56,602 bases of DNA from Nitrososphaerota archaeon (GCA_029785685.1 JAFLZE010000006.1:1-56602); one strand, 5' to 3'. Shown: positions 32,391 to 40,884, counted from the stretch's first letter. Numbers and translations: made by a program. The notes: generated by a model not told the origin, from the sequence alone.

Positions 32391-32543
32391 GTCATTTCAG
32401 CCTGCGGCCGCCAGTTATAGCTTCTCCCTGGGTTCGCCGTGTCTTCCAGGGTCTCTGCCGCCCAGGCCGTCTCGGTCAGGCTGACCGGAAACGGCGAGGG
32501 GGTTCAAAAGCGCCTCTCCGGACCCCTCCGAAGGCCACAGTCG

Positions 32544-33620
32544 ATGCAATACTTCGTCATACTCACCAAGGAGTGTAACCTCTTCTGCGCCTACTGCGGG
32601 GGCGGGAGCGACACCCCGCCCAAGGAGATCCAGTATAGCCTCGAGGAGCTCCAGTCCTTCCTCTCCAAGGACCCTGATCCGATTCTGGAATTCTACGGCG
32701 GCGAGCCGCTGCTCCGCATGGCGGTCATGAAGAAGATTGTCAACGGCACCAGGGGGCGCTTCGCGCTCCAGACCAACGGGACATTCCTCGACAGGGTGGA
32801 GCCGCGGCTGCTCCGGAAGCTCCAAACCATATTGGTCTCCATCGACGGGACCGAATCGGTCACGGACAGGGAACGGGGCAAAGGAGTGTACCAACGGGCC
32901 ATGCGGAACGTTGCTGCAGTCAGGGAGACGGGTTACCGCGGCGACGTGGTGGCCAGGATGACGGTCGTCCAGGGCTCTGACATCTTCGAGAGCGTCACCC
33001 ACCTGCTGGGCGCCGGGCTCTTCGACCATGTGCACTGGCAGCTCAGCTTCAGCATGTTCTGGAGGTCAGACGTGACGGAGCCGGGCCTCCAGGAGTGGCT
33101 CTCCAGATACAACGCCGGGGTATCTTCGCTCGTCGCCTGGTGGGTGGACGAGATGGAGCGGACGGGCGTGGTCCCGGGTATCGTCCCGTTCATAGGAATC
33201 ACTCGCTCTTTGCTCTCAGGAACGAAGGCAGGGCTCAGATGCGGCTCCGGGGACGACTTCTACGCCATAATGCCAGACGGCAGGATCTCGGCCTGCCCGG
33301 TATCGGTGGACTTCGATTTCTCCGTGGTCGGGTCGCTGCGGACCCATACACCAGAGTCCCTCCCGAAGGTGAAAGTCGGGGAACCCTGCACCTCCTGCGA
33401 CATATTCGGCATCTGCGGCGGCAGGTGCCTCTTCGTCAATCAGTCACAGGGTCTGCTCCGGGACGGAGCATATGCTGAAATCTGCGGGACTGTGAAGCAC
33501 CTGGTGTCTGAGCTTCAGAGGGCGCTCCCGCGCGTCCGGGCACTGGTCGACGGCGGTCGGATCAGGGGGGATGATTTCCTCTACCCCGAATTCAACAACG
33601 GCTGCGAGATAATTCCCTAG
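32544..33620 (+). CDS. AF1577-type peptide-modifying radical SAM/SPASM enzyme
   Basis: A 358-residue enzyme. The radical SAM cluster is KECNLFCAYC (Cys11, Cys15, Cys18), with FYGGEPLLR as SAM-binding motif. The SPASM region near the C-terminus holds RCGSGDDFYAIMPDGRISACP and CTSCDIFGICGGRC, enough for two extra [4Fe-4S] clusters. It ends in NNGCEIIP, a tail I associate with the AF1577 family of putative peptide-modifying enzymes. ATG 32544 places the first cluster at the usual distance; the frame is open to 32439. No precursor peptide is evident next to it, and the 282 bases downstream hold nothing I can support. Confidence 0.8.
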   Translation: MQYFVILTKECNLFCAYCGGGSDTPPKEIQYSLEELQSFLSKDPDPILEFYGGEPLLRMAVMKKIVNGTRGRFALQTNGTFLDRVEPRLLRKLQTILVSIDGTESVTDRERGKGVYQRAMRNVAAVRETGYRGDVVARMTVVQGSDIFESVTHLLGAGLFDHVHWQLSFSMFWRSDVTEPGLQEWLSRYNAGVSSLVAWWVDEMERTGVVPGIVPFIGITRSLLSGTKAGLRCGSGDDFYAIMPDGRISACPVSVDFDFSVVGSLRTHTPESLPKVKVGEPCTSCDIFGICGGRCLFVNQSQGLLRDGAYAEICGTVKHLVSELQRALPRVRALVDGGRIRGDDFLYPEFNNGCEIIP

Positions 33621-33902
33621 ACTCGGCGCCTGCTGTCGGCGCGCATGCGAAGGCTGCGCGCAGTCGCGGGCTCCACACTCGGTCCAGTATTCAGGATGCC
33701 ATCGTGTCCCGCCACTCCCCTCGGACATCGCAGTCTTCCCTAGGACGGCCTTCCAGCGTCGTCCCAACCTCCATCAGAATCCGGCTCGAACTTATGTTAT
33801 TGGGACTACCGGACGCGAAGGCTCTGTGCATGTGCACTCTGGTGAATCCGAAGGCGCCAGGGGCCGGAGAATGCTTTTGAAAGGCCATGGCGCCGGGCCA
33901 AC

Positions 33903-34637
33903 GTGGCTTTTGCTCTGGATACAGCGACTGTCCAGGAACTGCTCCTGGCCGTGGAGCTGGTCCTCCTGGTCGCAACCCTCTCGCTTCTCGTGCTGAACAG
34001 GCGCGAGATGAGGGCGAGGGAGCAACTGATGCGCCATTTCACCTCGGTGTCGGACGTCATCACCAGGCAGGAGTATTTCGTGGCGGTGGTCGATGCCATA
34101 CAGAGGGCGGAGAAGTCCCTCAGCGGGAGCGTCACGGGGAGCCCTCCTTCCAGCGAAGAGGGGGAAGTGATCACACAGATACTCAACGCCATCACCGAAG
34201 CTTCCAAGTCGGGGGTGGCCATTCGCTATCTCCTCCCCCTGGCCCCCGACCGGCTCAGGATGGCGAAGTTGTACACCGCGAGCGGTGCGAAGGTGAAGCT
34301 CAATCCGTCGGTCCTCATAAGCGACGCTCGGTACACCTGCATCGATGGGAAGGTGGTCCTGATCGGGGTCCCTGAAAGGAGCGGGAAGAACGAGCCGACC
34401 CGCAAGGGGTACACCATCACGTCCGAGAGCGTGGCGAGGCTCTTCTCGAACGAGTTCGAGGGACAGTGGGGGAACCCCAGTTCCAAGTCATATCATGACT
34501 ACCTGAAGGAGCTGGTGGGGCTGGCCAGGGGGTCTAACCCAAGCGCGTCCCCCGAACTGATGGCCGTGAACCTCGGGGTCGAGACCGAGGACGTCGAGGA
34601 AGTCCTTCGTTCCATTGGCCAGCAGGTCCGAGCCTGA
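33903..34637 (+). CDS. Membrane-anchored PLD-like domain protein
   Basis: A 244-residue protein with one N-terminal helix (ELLLAVELVLLVATLSLLVL, about 12-31). The soluble part resembles the phospholipase D-like sensor domain found in TrmB regulators: YFVAVVDAIQRAEKSLSGSV, SGVAIRYLLPLAPDRL, ARYTCIDGKVVLIGVPE, then ARLFSNEFEGQW. The HKD catalytic motif is not present. A helical C-terminal tail follows. GTG start. It may sense a ligand at the membrane surface; no DNA-binding domain is seen. Confidence 0.65.
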   Translation: MAFALDTATVQELLLAVELVLLVATLSLLVLNRREMRAREQLMRHFTSVSDVITRQEYFVAVVDAIQRAEKSLSGSVTGSPPSSEEGEVITQILNAITEASKSGVAIRYLLPLAPDRLRMAKLYTASGAKVKLNPSVLISDARYTCIDGKVVLIGVPERSGKNEPTRKGYTITSESVARLFSNEFEGQWGNPSSKSYHDYLKELVGLARGSNPSASPELMAVNLGVETEDVEEVLRSIGQQVRA

Positions 34638-34885
34638 GGCGGCCGGTAACGCGAGTAAACCGGAAGGTTAGGCGCTGCCCTTCCTACGGACGTTGCCCAC
34701 ATGACGAAGAGCGTGCGGTTGGCAGTTCTTGGACTCAGCCGAGCTCACATCCCTGCCGCCTGGCCCAAGCCGGTCAAGTCAAGCATTGAGTAGAGTAATG
34801 ATAAGGGAAGTTGGTCGACTCTTGGAACCGACCAACGACAATCAGACGGCCTTCCGCCGTTCTAGTCAGCGGACGACCTGCTGGA

Positions 34886-35173
34886 TTAGGAGGGTGGAGC
34901 CGAAGAACCCGCCGCCGTCTCTACGATTTGCCCTGAAGCGAACCGCTCGGAGACCTGGGTGACCTTTATCCTCACATTCTGGCCGACCTTCGTACCAGGG
35001 ACAAAGATGATGAACCCTTCGACTTTGGCAATCCCTTCTCCACGCCTGCTGGTGTCTGAGATGGAGACGTTGTACTCCTTCCCGACCTCAACCGGTTTGT
35101 TGGACCCGGAACCTCTTCCGAACCCTCCCCTATTGCCATATCCTCCTCGTTGACCGAAACTCAATAGAATCAC
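34886..35173 (-). CDS. TRAM-domain RNA-binding protein
   Basis: A 95-residue protein. A Gly/Arg-rich start (GQRGGYGNRGGFGRG) precedes a TRAM domain (PVEVGKEYNVSISDTSRRG, then GIAKVEGFIIFVPGTKVGQNVRIKVTQV). Free TRAM proteins of archaea bind RNA and act as cold-shock or RNA chaperones. GTG 35173; TTG 35164 is an alternative. TTTAATAAGG at about 35220-35229 is the likely promoter, leaving a leader of about 25 bases. Confidence 0.88.
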   Translation of the reverse strand: MILLSFGQRGGYGNRGGFGRGSGSNKPVEVGKEYNVSISDTSRRGEGIAKVEGFIIFVPGTKVGQNVRIKVTQVSERFASGQIVETAAGSSAPPS

Positions 35174-35246
35174 CTGTCCTACCGTTATTCCATCCGATAG
35201 CCGAGTGTTGGTGGGTCCCTTATTAAAGGGGCGAGGGGTTGATTTA

Positions 35247-35455
35247 TGACAGGGGGACGGTGAGGACTGAGCGCCGAACTGCCGGCGAGCTGACGCGACT
35301 AGCGTCTTCGTGAGCGTCTTCGAAGAGACTCTTGGTTATTCATCTGAGCGCATACTGGGCAGATAGGCTTAGGTGACTCGCCATCAGACTGAAGCCTGAT
35401 TCGGTGGGTCATGCATACCTCCGGCTGGGTCTGACTCACGATGCTCACTGTTTTC
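35247..35455 (+). ncRNA. Candidate structured RNA between two matching promoters
   Basis: TATTAAAGGGG occurs at 35221 and again at 35462, the second serving the gene at 35501. The 210 bases between hold no supported frame. They contain a 13-bp hairpin at 35375-35410 (GACTCGCC..ATCAG with CTGAT..GGTGGGTC, loop ACTGAAGC, with G-U pairs), and end with GTTTTCTT, a T-rich stop. I cannot assign an RNA family. Confidence 0.3.
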
Positions 35456-35500
35456 TTGGCCCTATTAAAGGGGTGGAAGTCCTATTAGTCGGGTCCACCA

Positions 35501-35914
35501 ATGAGGTATGATTTGGAGACGAAGGAGACCAGTCATGCGAGGCTTGCAGACGTCTTCACCGCTTTCAACGACGCGTGGATGAAGTACTGGGAGTCCTACA
35601 CGAAGTTGCAAGACCAGCTCTACGAGACCCTGCAGGCCGGGAGGGATGTTTCATGGCTCGCGGCCACGGACCAGGTGAAGCTCAGGGAGATCAATCAGGT
35701 GCAGCGGGAGCTGTTTTCAGGGATGCCTAGGCGATTGGACTACGCTCCGTTGGGCGAGATTGTGCATGACATGGGGAGCGCACCTGCCAAAGTCGCCAAT
35801 CTTCAGGAAGCGCTTTCGATGGAGGAAAGAGCCTGCAGAGAGTTGGAGGCGGCGATTGCCCTGATGAAGGAGCACGTCAGCGTGATGAAGAAGGCCCTTG
35901 ACGGCAACGAGTAG
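35501..35914 (+). CDS. Helical (phasin-like) protein of unknown function
   Basis: A 137-residue, almost wholly alpha-helical protein with several Trp/Tyr in the first half (FNDAWMKYWESYTKLQDQLYETLQ) and a long C-terminal amphipathic helix (EERACRELEAAIALMKEHVSVMKKAL). It looks like a helical bundle or coiled coil. TATTAAAGGGG about 30 bases upstream is the promoter. No enzyme motif. Phasin or PhaE-like scaffolds have similar composition, but I do not claim this. Confidence 0.65.
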   Translation: MRYDLETKETSHARLADVFTAFNDAWMKYWESYTKLQDQLYETLQAGRDVSWLAATDQVKLREINQVQRELFSGMPRRLDYAPLGEIVHDMGSAPAKVANLQEALSMEERACRELEAAIALMKEHVSVMKKALDGNE

Positions 35915-36014
35915 CAAACCATCCCTTTGGGGCGTCGAACCAGATCGTTCCGCGGCCTTCCAGCTCGTCGTCTGCACCACCGACGGACTCGAGCAGCTCT
36001 CGGGCGTCCCACAT
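35877..36014 (-). CDS. Possible small protein, low confidence
   Basis: A 45-residue frame from an ATG behind GGGAGGGGAGG. It contains MWDARELLESVGGADDELEG and RGTIWFDAPKGWFATR, which is protein-like in composition, but overlaps the 3' end of the helical protein gene on the other strand by 38 bases. The remaining bases up to 36232 hold no other candidate. Confidence 0.3.
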   Translation of the reverse strand: MWDARELLESVGGADDELEGRGTIWFDAPKGWFATRCRQGPSSSR

Positions 36015-36232
36015 CCTCCCCTCCCGCAGAGGCTGACCAAGAAAGTCCTCAGGCCTTAGCTACGTGCTCACACTGTCCACCCCACATTCATTCGAAGAAG
36101 CCATTATGAACACGGCCAAGGGTCGGCTGCGCGTTGCCCCTACTGGTCACGGATAGCGTGATTAAACGGCACCTAGGGACAACACTGAGCAAAGGAGAGA
36201 TGGAGCTAGGGTTGCGAGGTGAAACATAGTGC

Positions 36233-37543
36233 ATGGGTAGAAGGAAACTGAGCTTCTGGGAAGCCACGGCCATCGGGCTGGGGAACATAGTCGGAGCAGG
36301 CATATTCGTGATGGCTGGGGTTGCTGTCAGCGAAGCCGGAGCCGGCGCATTGGTGGCATTCGTCATCACCGCCGCCCTCGCGACTACGGTCGGTATGAAC
36401 AGCGCGGAACTCGCTTCAAAGCTGCCGGACATAGAGGGAGGGGTCTACAGTTTCGCCAAGGCCACACTCGGGGACACCATCGGCTTCCTCGTAGGCTGGT
36501 TCAGACTCATATCTTATGCAGTGAGCGGCGCGGCGGTCGCCCTTGGTTTCGCGGCTTACCTCATAGACTTTGGGTTGCCCCAGCTGGCATACTTCCCGCT
36601 TGCGGCGACCCTCATCGTAGCCCTTTGCCTTGTCGAGATGAGGGGGATCAAGATTGCTTCCGAATTCGAAAAGTGGCTTGTGATTTTCACGATCTTGGGC
36701 CTCGGTTTGACTGTCGTAGCGATTCTCTTCTTCGGGAGGTATTCGCCCAGTAACTTTACCCCCTTGTTTCCGTTCGGGTCTTTGGGAGTCATCCAGGCTG
36801 CGAGCCTGGCTTTCTTTGCCTACTCCGGCTTCAACACGATTGCAACCCTGACCCCCGACGTGGAGGACGGGGCAAAGAAGGTCCCCAAGGCGATAATGAC
36901 CTCTCTCGGGATAAGCTCCGCCTTCTACATGTTGGTGGTCTTTTCGCTGCTGTACGCTACGAGATGGACGGGCTACGGGACCGCCTCGAACCCTGTCTCG
37001 CTCGCCCTCGCCGCGGTCCGAGCCCCGGGTCCGATTTCCAGCGTCGTCAGCGTGGCCGCTCTGACGGCGACTCTGACCGTGACGCTTTCTCTCATCATAG
37101 CTGGCTCGAGGACAGCCAAGCAGATGGGAGAGGACAAGATGCTCCCCTCCTTTCTGGGCAGGGGCTCGAGAGTGCCAACACTGGTCATAGCCGTGGTGAT
37201 GCTCTCATCACTTGCGCTCGGAAACGTGGAGTCGATCGCGCTCGTGGCGAATTTCGGTGTCATATTCTCGTACATGCTCTCCGGGGTAGAGGTCGCCATA
37301 ACGAGGAAGAGGCAGATGGGCGGGAGCTACCTCTCGCTAGGCTATCCTTACGTCCAGATATTCTCCGTCGTGCTTTCGGGTGCCTTGATGCTCGGCCTCG
37401 GCGAGCAGTCCCTCGTGATCGGGTCTCTGACGCTGCTGGTGGGACTTGTCTTCCACTCGGTGTACGAGCATATCGTCAAGGCATTGCCGCGGGGGGGCTC
37501 GACGGAGTATGGTCAGAGCAGACAGGGCGGCGGCTCGCCCTAA
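36233..37543 (+). CDS. APC-family amino acid permease
   Basis: A 436-residue transporter with about twelve helices. The first helix SFWEATAIGLGNIVGAGIFVMAG carries the G-x-G-I-F motif of the APC superfamily substrate site. Helix 6 reads ASLAFFAYSGFNTIATLTPDVED, typical of amino acid/polyamine antiporters. The C-terminal tail is short, Gly/Arg-rich and cytosolic. Monocistronic; substrate cannot be told from sequence. Confidence 0.88.
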   Translation: MGRRKLSFWEATAIGLGNIVGAGIFVMAGVAVSEAGAGALVAFVITAALATTVGMNSAELASKLPDIEGGVYSFAKATLGDTIGFLVGWFRLISYAVSGAAVALGFAAYLIDFGLPQLAYFPLAATLIVALCLVEMRGIKIASEFEKWLVIFTILGLGLTVVAILFFGRYSPSNFTPLFPFGSLGVIQAASLAFFAYSGFNTIATLTPDVEDGAKKVPKAIMTSLGISSAFYMLVVFSLLYATRWTGYGTASNPVSLALAAVRAPGPISSVVSVAALTATLTVTLSLIIAGSRTAKQMGEDKMLPSFLGRGSRVPTLVIAVVMLSSLALGNVESIALVANFGVIFSYMLSGVEVAITRKRQMGGSYLSLGYPYVQIFSVVLSGALMLGLGEQSLVIGSLTLLVGLVFHSVYEHIVKALPRGGSTEYGQSRQGGGSP

Positions 37544-37592
37544 GCTTATCCTGTGCGGAGTATGTCCGGTCCCTACAGTACGCCCGTGCCCT

Positions 37593-37789
37593 CACCGAGT
37601 CCGATATCTGAAGTTCGCAATCGCTATTGCGACGAACCCAGGGAAAAGAGCACTCAAGCCAAAGCCGACGGTTATCTATGCGAAACTCCCGGCCGCGACG
37701 ACTATAGAGAGTAGGCCGGGAAACGCCGCTCCTGGAGTCTCGCCAAAACCAAGTGGAGCGAACCAAAACACCGCCCCGCTTCCAATCAT
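37593..37789 (-). pseudogene. Small two-helix membrane protein interrupted by an in-frame TAG
   Basis: From ATG 37789 (or GTG 37810) the frame reads MIGSGAVFWFAPLGFGETPG, then GLLSIVVAAGSFA, and meets TAG at 37676-37678. The same frame continues as ITVGFGLSALFPGFVAIAIANFRYRTR to a TGA. Together this gives a two-helix protein of about 65 residues. A nonsense mutation is the simplest reading; readthrough is possible but unsupported. It lies just downstream of tRNA-Gly on the same strand. Confidence 0.4.
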
Positions 37790-37831
37790 TCCCCTCGCGA
37801 AGAGAAGCACAGCCCGAGTTAGTGAAGAGCG

Positions 37832-37924
37832 TGCGGTCGACGGGATTCGAACCCGTGTTACCAGCTTGGAGGGCTGATGTCCTAGACCAGACTGTCCTCT
37901 CAGAGAGAACTGGACGACGACCGC
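37832..37924 (-). tRNA. tRNA-Gly (TCC) with 18-nt D-loop intron
   Basis: Acceptor GCGGTCG/CGACCGC, D stem GTCC/GGAC, anticodon stem TCAGC/GCTGG with loop CCTCCAA (anticodon TCC), T stem ACGGG/CCCGT with loop TTCGAAT. The D loop contains the intron TTCTCTCTGAGAGGACAG (37892-37909). Its bulge-helix-bulge is clean: central helix GTCC/GGAC, 3-base bulges AGT and AGT, inner hairpin TCTC-TCT-GAGA. Removing it gives a 75-base tRNA with D loop AGTCTGGTCTA. Position 33 is C instead of the near-universal T. Promoter ATTAAAAAC lies about 26-34 bases upstream, overlapping the nep1 stop. CCA is not encoded. Confidence 0.88.
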
Positions 37925-37952
37925 ACGACCCGGCGAGCGTCATCACGAGTTT

Positions 37953-38648
37953 TTAATCCTTGAACCGGGCCTCTGCTTTCTCTACCTCATACACCACCCT
38001 GGCGGCGACCACATGGGCTTCCAGGGGTCTGGGGTGGATCCTCACCAGCTCGTCGATGACGGCCATGGTCGTCCCTGAGAAGTGCCCCCGGGGGAACCCT
38101 CCTACAACGACGGCAGGAGCCTTCATCGCCGCCACCTCAGCCGCGAGCCCCTCGGCGCTCCCCTGCCTCCCCAGGACCGAGAGCCCGAAGACCCTGCCGG
38201 GTCGCAACCCCCTGGCAAGCTCCTTCATCCCCATGGCCCGGGCCCGCACCAGCCCCCCTTCGGTCACGCCTGCGAGCGCCTCCTCCATCAGCCCTCTGAA
38301 CCTGATGTAGCTCTTCGGGACCCTGGTCTTCTCGGCGATCTCGACAGCGATCCCCGCACTCGTGTGTATCCACACCTTCACCCTCCCATCCAGGTACAGC
38401 GGCGTCCCCGTCACGCTGAGCAGGGTGGCGTGCACCAGGTCCGGCCTCCCCCTCTTCTCGGCGTCCCTCAGGCTGGCCATGGCCGAGTGATGGAAGCTCC
38501 TGTCGAGGAGCATCTCCGCCGGCTCCTTCCCTCTGCGCCTGGCGTCAGCCGCCACGGCGGGCCTCCTCCAAATCTCCTTCGGGACCAGCTCGAGCCCGGC
38601 CTCCGCCAAGACGAAGCTCAGCAACCCCTTCCACGCTCCGGGGAGCAC
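37953..38648 (-). CDS. nep1: rRNA pseudouridine-N1 methyltransferase Nep1/Emg1
   Basis: A 231-residue SPOUT-class methyltransferase that modifies a pseudouridine in 16S rRNA helix 35. Seen blocks: LLDRSFHHSAMASLRDAEKRGRPDLVHATLL (conserved N-terminal block with the Arg/His motif), GTPLYLDGRVKVWIHT, and the SAM-knot region VVVGGFPRGHFSG. GTG 38648 gives the usual length; the frame is open further but is antisense to rnp4. Divergent from rnp4, with TTAAGA between them. Confidence 0.88.
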   Translation of the reverse strand: MLPGAWKGLLSFVLAEAGLELVPKEIWRRPAVAADARRRGKEPAEMLLDRSFHHSAMASLRDAEKRGRPDLVHATLLSVTGTPLYLDGRVKVWIHTSAGIAVEIAEKTRVPKSYIRFRGLMEEALAGVTEGGLVRARAMGMKELARGLRPGRVFGLSVLGRQGSAEGLAAEVAAMKAPAVVVGGFPRGHFSGTTMAVIDELVRIHPRPLEAHVVAARVVYEVEKAEARFKD

Positions 38649-38678
38649 GGTTAAGACCTTCTGCTCCCCCCGGCGGCT

Positions 38679-38978
38679 GTGAAACGGCGCGGCGCGAAGG
38701 AGGAGGCGGCCTCCGTGGTGAAGGCGCTGACCGAGTCGGCGGTCGCGCTGTCGCACACCGATCCCGCCATGGCCAGGGCCCAGGCGGCCCTCGCCCGGAA
38801 AGTCAAGCTCAGGTTCAACGTCCGGCTGGACCCGCACCTCCGCTCCTTCACCTGCCGCGGGTGCAAGGGCCTCCTAGTGCCGGGGATCAACGCCAGGGTC
38901 CGCCTGGGTCACGGGAAGCAGACCATAGTCAGGGTGACCTGCCTTGACTGCGGCCATGTAAATCGGAAAGTAGTGTAG
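38679..38978 (+). CDS. rnp4: RNase P protein component 4 (Rpp21/Rpr2)
   Basis: A 99-residue protein. The N-terminal half is helical (VVKALTESAVALSHTDPAMARAQAALARK). The C-terminal zinc ribbon uses CRGCKGLLVPG and CLDCGH, with HLRSFTCRGC the family's conserved lead. It helps the RNase P RNA process tRNA 5' ends. GTG start about 25 bases after TTAAGA at 38651. It heads a run of translation genes continuing with rps19e. Confidence 0.85.
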   Translation: MKRRGAKEEAASVVKALTESAVALSHTDPAMARAQAALARKVKLRFNVRLDPHLRSFTCRGCKGLLVPGINARVRLGHGKQTIVRVTCLDCGHVNRKVV

Positions 38979-39028
38979 GAAGCTTAAATACCGTCTAGCA
39001 GGGCTCGAAAAACACCGCGTGAAAGGTT

Positions 39029-39481
39029 ATGGTTAGTGCCCACGATGTCCCGTCAGGGAAGCTCATCTCAGCCTTAGCGGAGCAGATGAAGGCGGTCCCG
39101 TCGGTCCAGGAGCCAGACTGGGCGAAGTTCGTCAAGACAGGCTCCCACGCCGAACGCCCGCCGATTAGCCCCGACTGGTGGTTCGCCAGGGCCGCCTCGC
39201 TGCTGCGCAAGGTCTACCTCCACGGTCCGGTCGGGCTGAGCGACTTAGAGCGCGTCTACGGCGGGACCAAGGCTCTGCACTACTTCCCCAAGCACCACAG
39301 GGACGCCGGGGGCTCCTCCATCAGGGTCATACTGAAGCAGTTGGAGCAGGCCGAGCTGGTCTCCAAGACCTCCAAGGGGAGGGTCCTCACCTCGAAGGGG
39401 CGCGCCATGCTCGACAAGACCAGCAACGAGCTCTTCACGGCTCTCAGCAAGGAGAACAAGGCACTCGAGAGGTACGCCTAG
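39029..39481 (+). CDS. rps19e: Ribosomal protein S19e
   Basis: A 150-residue small-subunit protein of archaea and eukaryotes. Characteristic blocks: PPISPDWWFARAASLLRKVYLHGPVGLSDLERVYGG and RDAGGSSIRVILKQLEQAELV, then KGRVLTSKGRAMLD. TTAAATACC at about 38984-38992 is the promoter. First gene of the classical archaeal set rps19e-pdcd5-rpl39e-rpl31e-eif6. Confidence 0.95.
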   Translation: MVSAHDVPSGKLISALAEQMKAVPSVQEPDWAKFVKTGSHAERPPISPDWWFARAASLLRKVYLHGPVGLSDLERVYGGTKALHYFPKHHRDAGGSSIRVILKQLEQAELVSKTSKGRVLTSKGRAMLDKTSNELFTALSKENKALERYA

Positions 39482-39483
39482 GC

Positions 39484-39756
39484 ATGTCCGAACAGCAGAA
39501 GCAGCCAGACAAGGAAGCCGCGGAGCGGAAGATGATGAGGGACGCGGCCCTGAGGATGGCCCTGACCTCCGACGCAAGGCAGCGCCTGGCCAACGTGAAG
39601 ATGGTGAGGCCCGACCTCGCAGGCTCCATCGAGGAGTACGTCATCCAGCTGGCTTCGTCCGGGAAGCTCAGGAAGCCCGTCGACGACGAGCAGGTCAAGC
39701 AGATGCTCGGCGCTTTGCAGGAGAAGAAGCGGGAGATCAAGATAAGGAGGATTTGA
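39484..39756 (+). CDS. PDCD5/TFAR19-family DNA-binding protein
   Basis: A 90-residue basic protein starting [20 protein letters not shown], with the three-helix core [37 protein letters not shown] and the end [10 protein letters not shown]. It is the archaeal homologue of human PDCD5; the cellular role is not settled (nucleic acid binding and chaperonin contacts are reported). It starts 2 bases after rps19e. Confidence 0.92.
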   Translation: MSEQQKQPDKEAAERKMMRDAALRMALTSDARQRLANVKMVRPDLAGSIEEYVIQLASSGKLRKPVDDEQVKQMLGALQEKKREIKIRRI

Positions 39757-39757
39757 A

Positions 39758-39916
39758 TTGGCACGAGTGAAGGACACATCGAAGAAGAACAGGCTCACGA
39801 AGGCCGGGAAGCAGGCCCGCTCGGTCCCTACTTGGGTCATAGTAAGGACCAACCGCAAGGTCAGGTCGAACCCCAAGCGGAGGTACTGGAGGCAGCGCAA
39901 GCTGAAGCTCAGGTGA
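39758..39916 (+). CDS. rpl39e: Ribosomal protein L39e
   Basis: A 52-residue, very basic protein with TTG start: [20 protein letters not shown] and [21 protein letters not shown], the full L39e. It lines the peptide exit tunnel of the large subunit. It begins one base after the PDCD5-family gene ends. Confidence 0.95.
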   Translation: MARVKDTSKKNRLTKAGKQARSVPTWVIVRTNRKVRSNPKRRYWRQRKLKLR

Positions 39917-39922
39917 TCATGA

Positions 39923-40204
39923 GTGTCTGAAGGGAGAATGGAAGAGCTGACCCGGACCTACGTCGTCCCCCTGGGGGTCGTCTACGAGGCCCCTCCCTAC
40001 AGGAGGGCGAAGAAGGCGATAGCTGTCATAAGGGAATTCACGACCCGCCACATGAAGGCCAACCAGGTCAGCATCGACTCCGAGGTCAACGAACTGATCT
40101 GGGCCAGGGGGATCAAGCACCCTCCGCGGCGCATCACCCTGGAGATGGAGAGGGACGAGGACGGCATAGTCACGGTCAGCCTCCCAGAGTCAGAACAAGT
40201 GTGA
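39923..40204 (+). CDS. rpl31e: Ribosomal protein L31e
   Basis: A 93-residue large-subunit protein: RTYVVPLGVVYEAPPYRRAKKAIAVIREF, TRHMKANQVSIDSEVNELIW and GIKHPPRRITLEMERDEDG, as in all archaeal L31e. GTG 39923 is used; ATG 39938 behind GGGAG is a possible alternative. Spaced 6 bases from rpl39e. Confidence 0.95.
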   Translation: MSEGRMEELTRTYVVPLGVVYEAPPYRRAKKAIAVIREFTTRHMKANQVSIDSEVNELIWARGIKHPPRRITLEMERDEDGIVTVSLPESEQV

Positions 40205-40208
40205 CCCG

Positions 40209-40874
40209 ATGGGTCTCCACCTGATGGACATCTACCGCAGCCCCAACATAGGAATCTTCCTACGAGTCAACGACAGGTTCCTGCTCGTCCCCAAGGGGCT
40301 GGCCCAGACCAAGTCGGACAAGCTCTGTGAGAACCTCCACGTCTCTGCCGTACCCTCTTCAATCGGGGAGTCTAGGCTGCTGGGGGCGCTCACTTCCATG
40401 AACGACAACGGCGTCCTGGTGTCCAGGCTGGCGGAAGACTTTGAGATCAGGGAGATCAGGGAGGGGACCGGCCTCAACGTCGCCCGCCTTGACTCCAAGC
40501 TGACCGCGGTGGGAAACCTGGTCGTCGCCAACGACAAAAGAGCTTTCGCCTCCCCCGCCCTGGACTCCAAGGCGCTGACTCAGATCAGGGACGTGCTGGG
40601 GACCGAAGTGGAACAGGGCGCCATCGGAGAGTACTACCAGGTGGGCTCCCTGGCGGTCGCCACCAACCGCGGAGCTGCCGTGTACCCAGGGATGGGCGAG
40701 GCCGAGGTCGCCCGGCTGGGCGCTGCGCTTGGGGTGGACGCCTATCCGACGTCTGTCAACAGCGGAGTCCCCTATGTCTCCTCAGGCCTGGTGGCCAACT
40801 CGGGGAACGCCGTGGCGGGGAGCCAGACGACCGGACCTGAGCTTGTGTTTATAACGCGGGCGCTGAGCGTTTGA
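40209..40874 (+). CDS. eif6: Translation initiation factor 6
   Basis: A 221-residue pentein-fold factor that binds the large subunit and prevents early joining. Blocks: SPNIGIFLRVNDRFLLVPKG, NDNGVLVSRLAEDFE, GNLVVANDKRAFASPALDSKAL, then VNSGVPYVSSGLVANSGNAVAGSQTTGPE. It lies between rpl31e and prefoldin alpha in the standard archaeal order; L18ae, often found here, is absent. Confidence 0.95.
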   Translation: MGLHLMDIYRSPNIGIFLRVNDRFLLVPKGLAQTKSDKLCENLHVSAVPSSIGESRLLGALTSMNDNGVLVSRLAEDFEIREIREGTGLNVARLDSKLTAVGNLVVANDKRAFASPALDSKALTQIRDVLGTEVEQGAIGEYYQVGSLAVATNRGAAVYPGMGEAEVARLGAALGVDAYPTSVNSGVPYVSSGLVANSGNAVAGSQTTGPELVFITRALSV

Positions 40875-40884
40875 AACAAGTGAA

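Noticed and set aside
33645..33743. Short frame downstream of the radical SAM enzyme as its precursor peptide
   Set aside because: No conserved core, leader or binding site and no start context; composition looks random.
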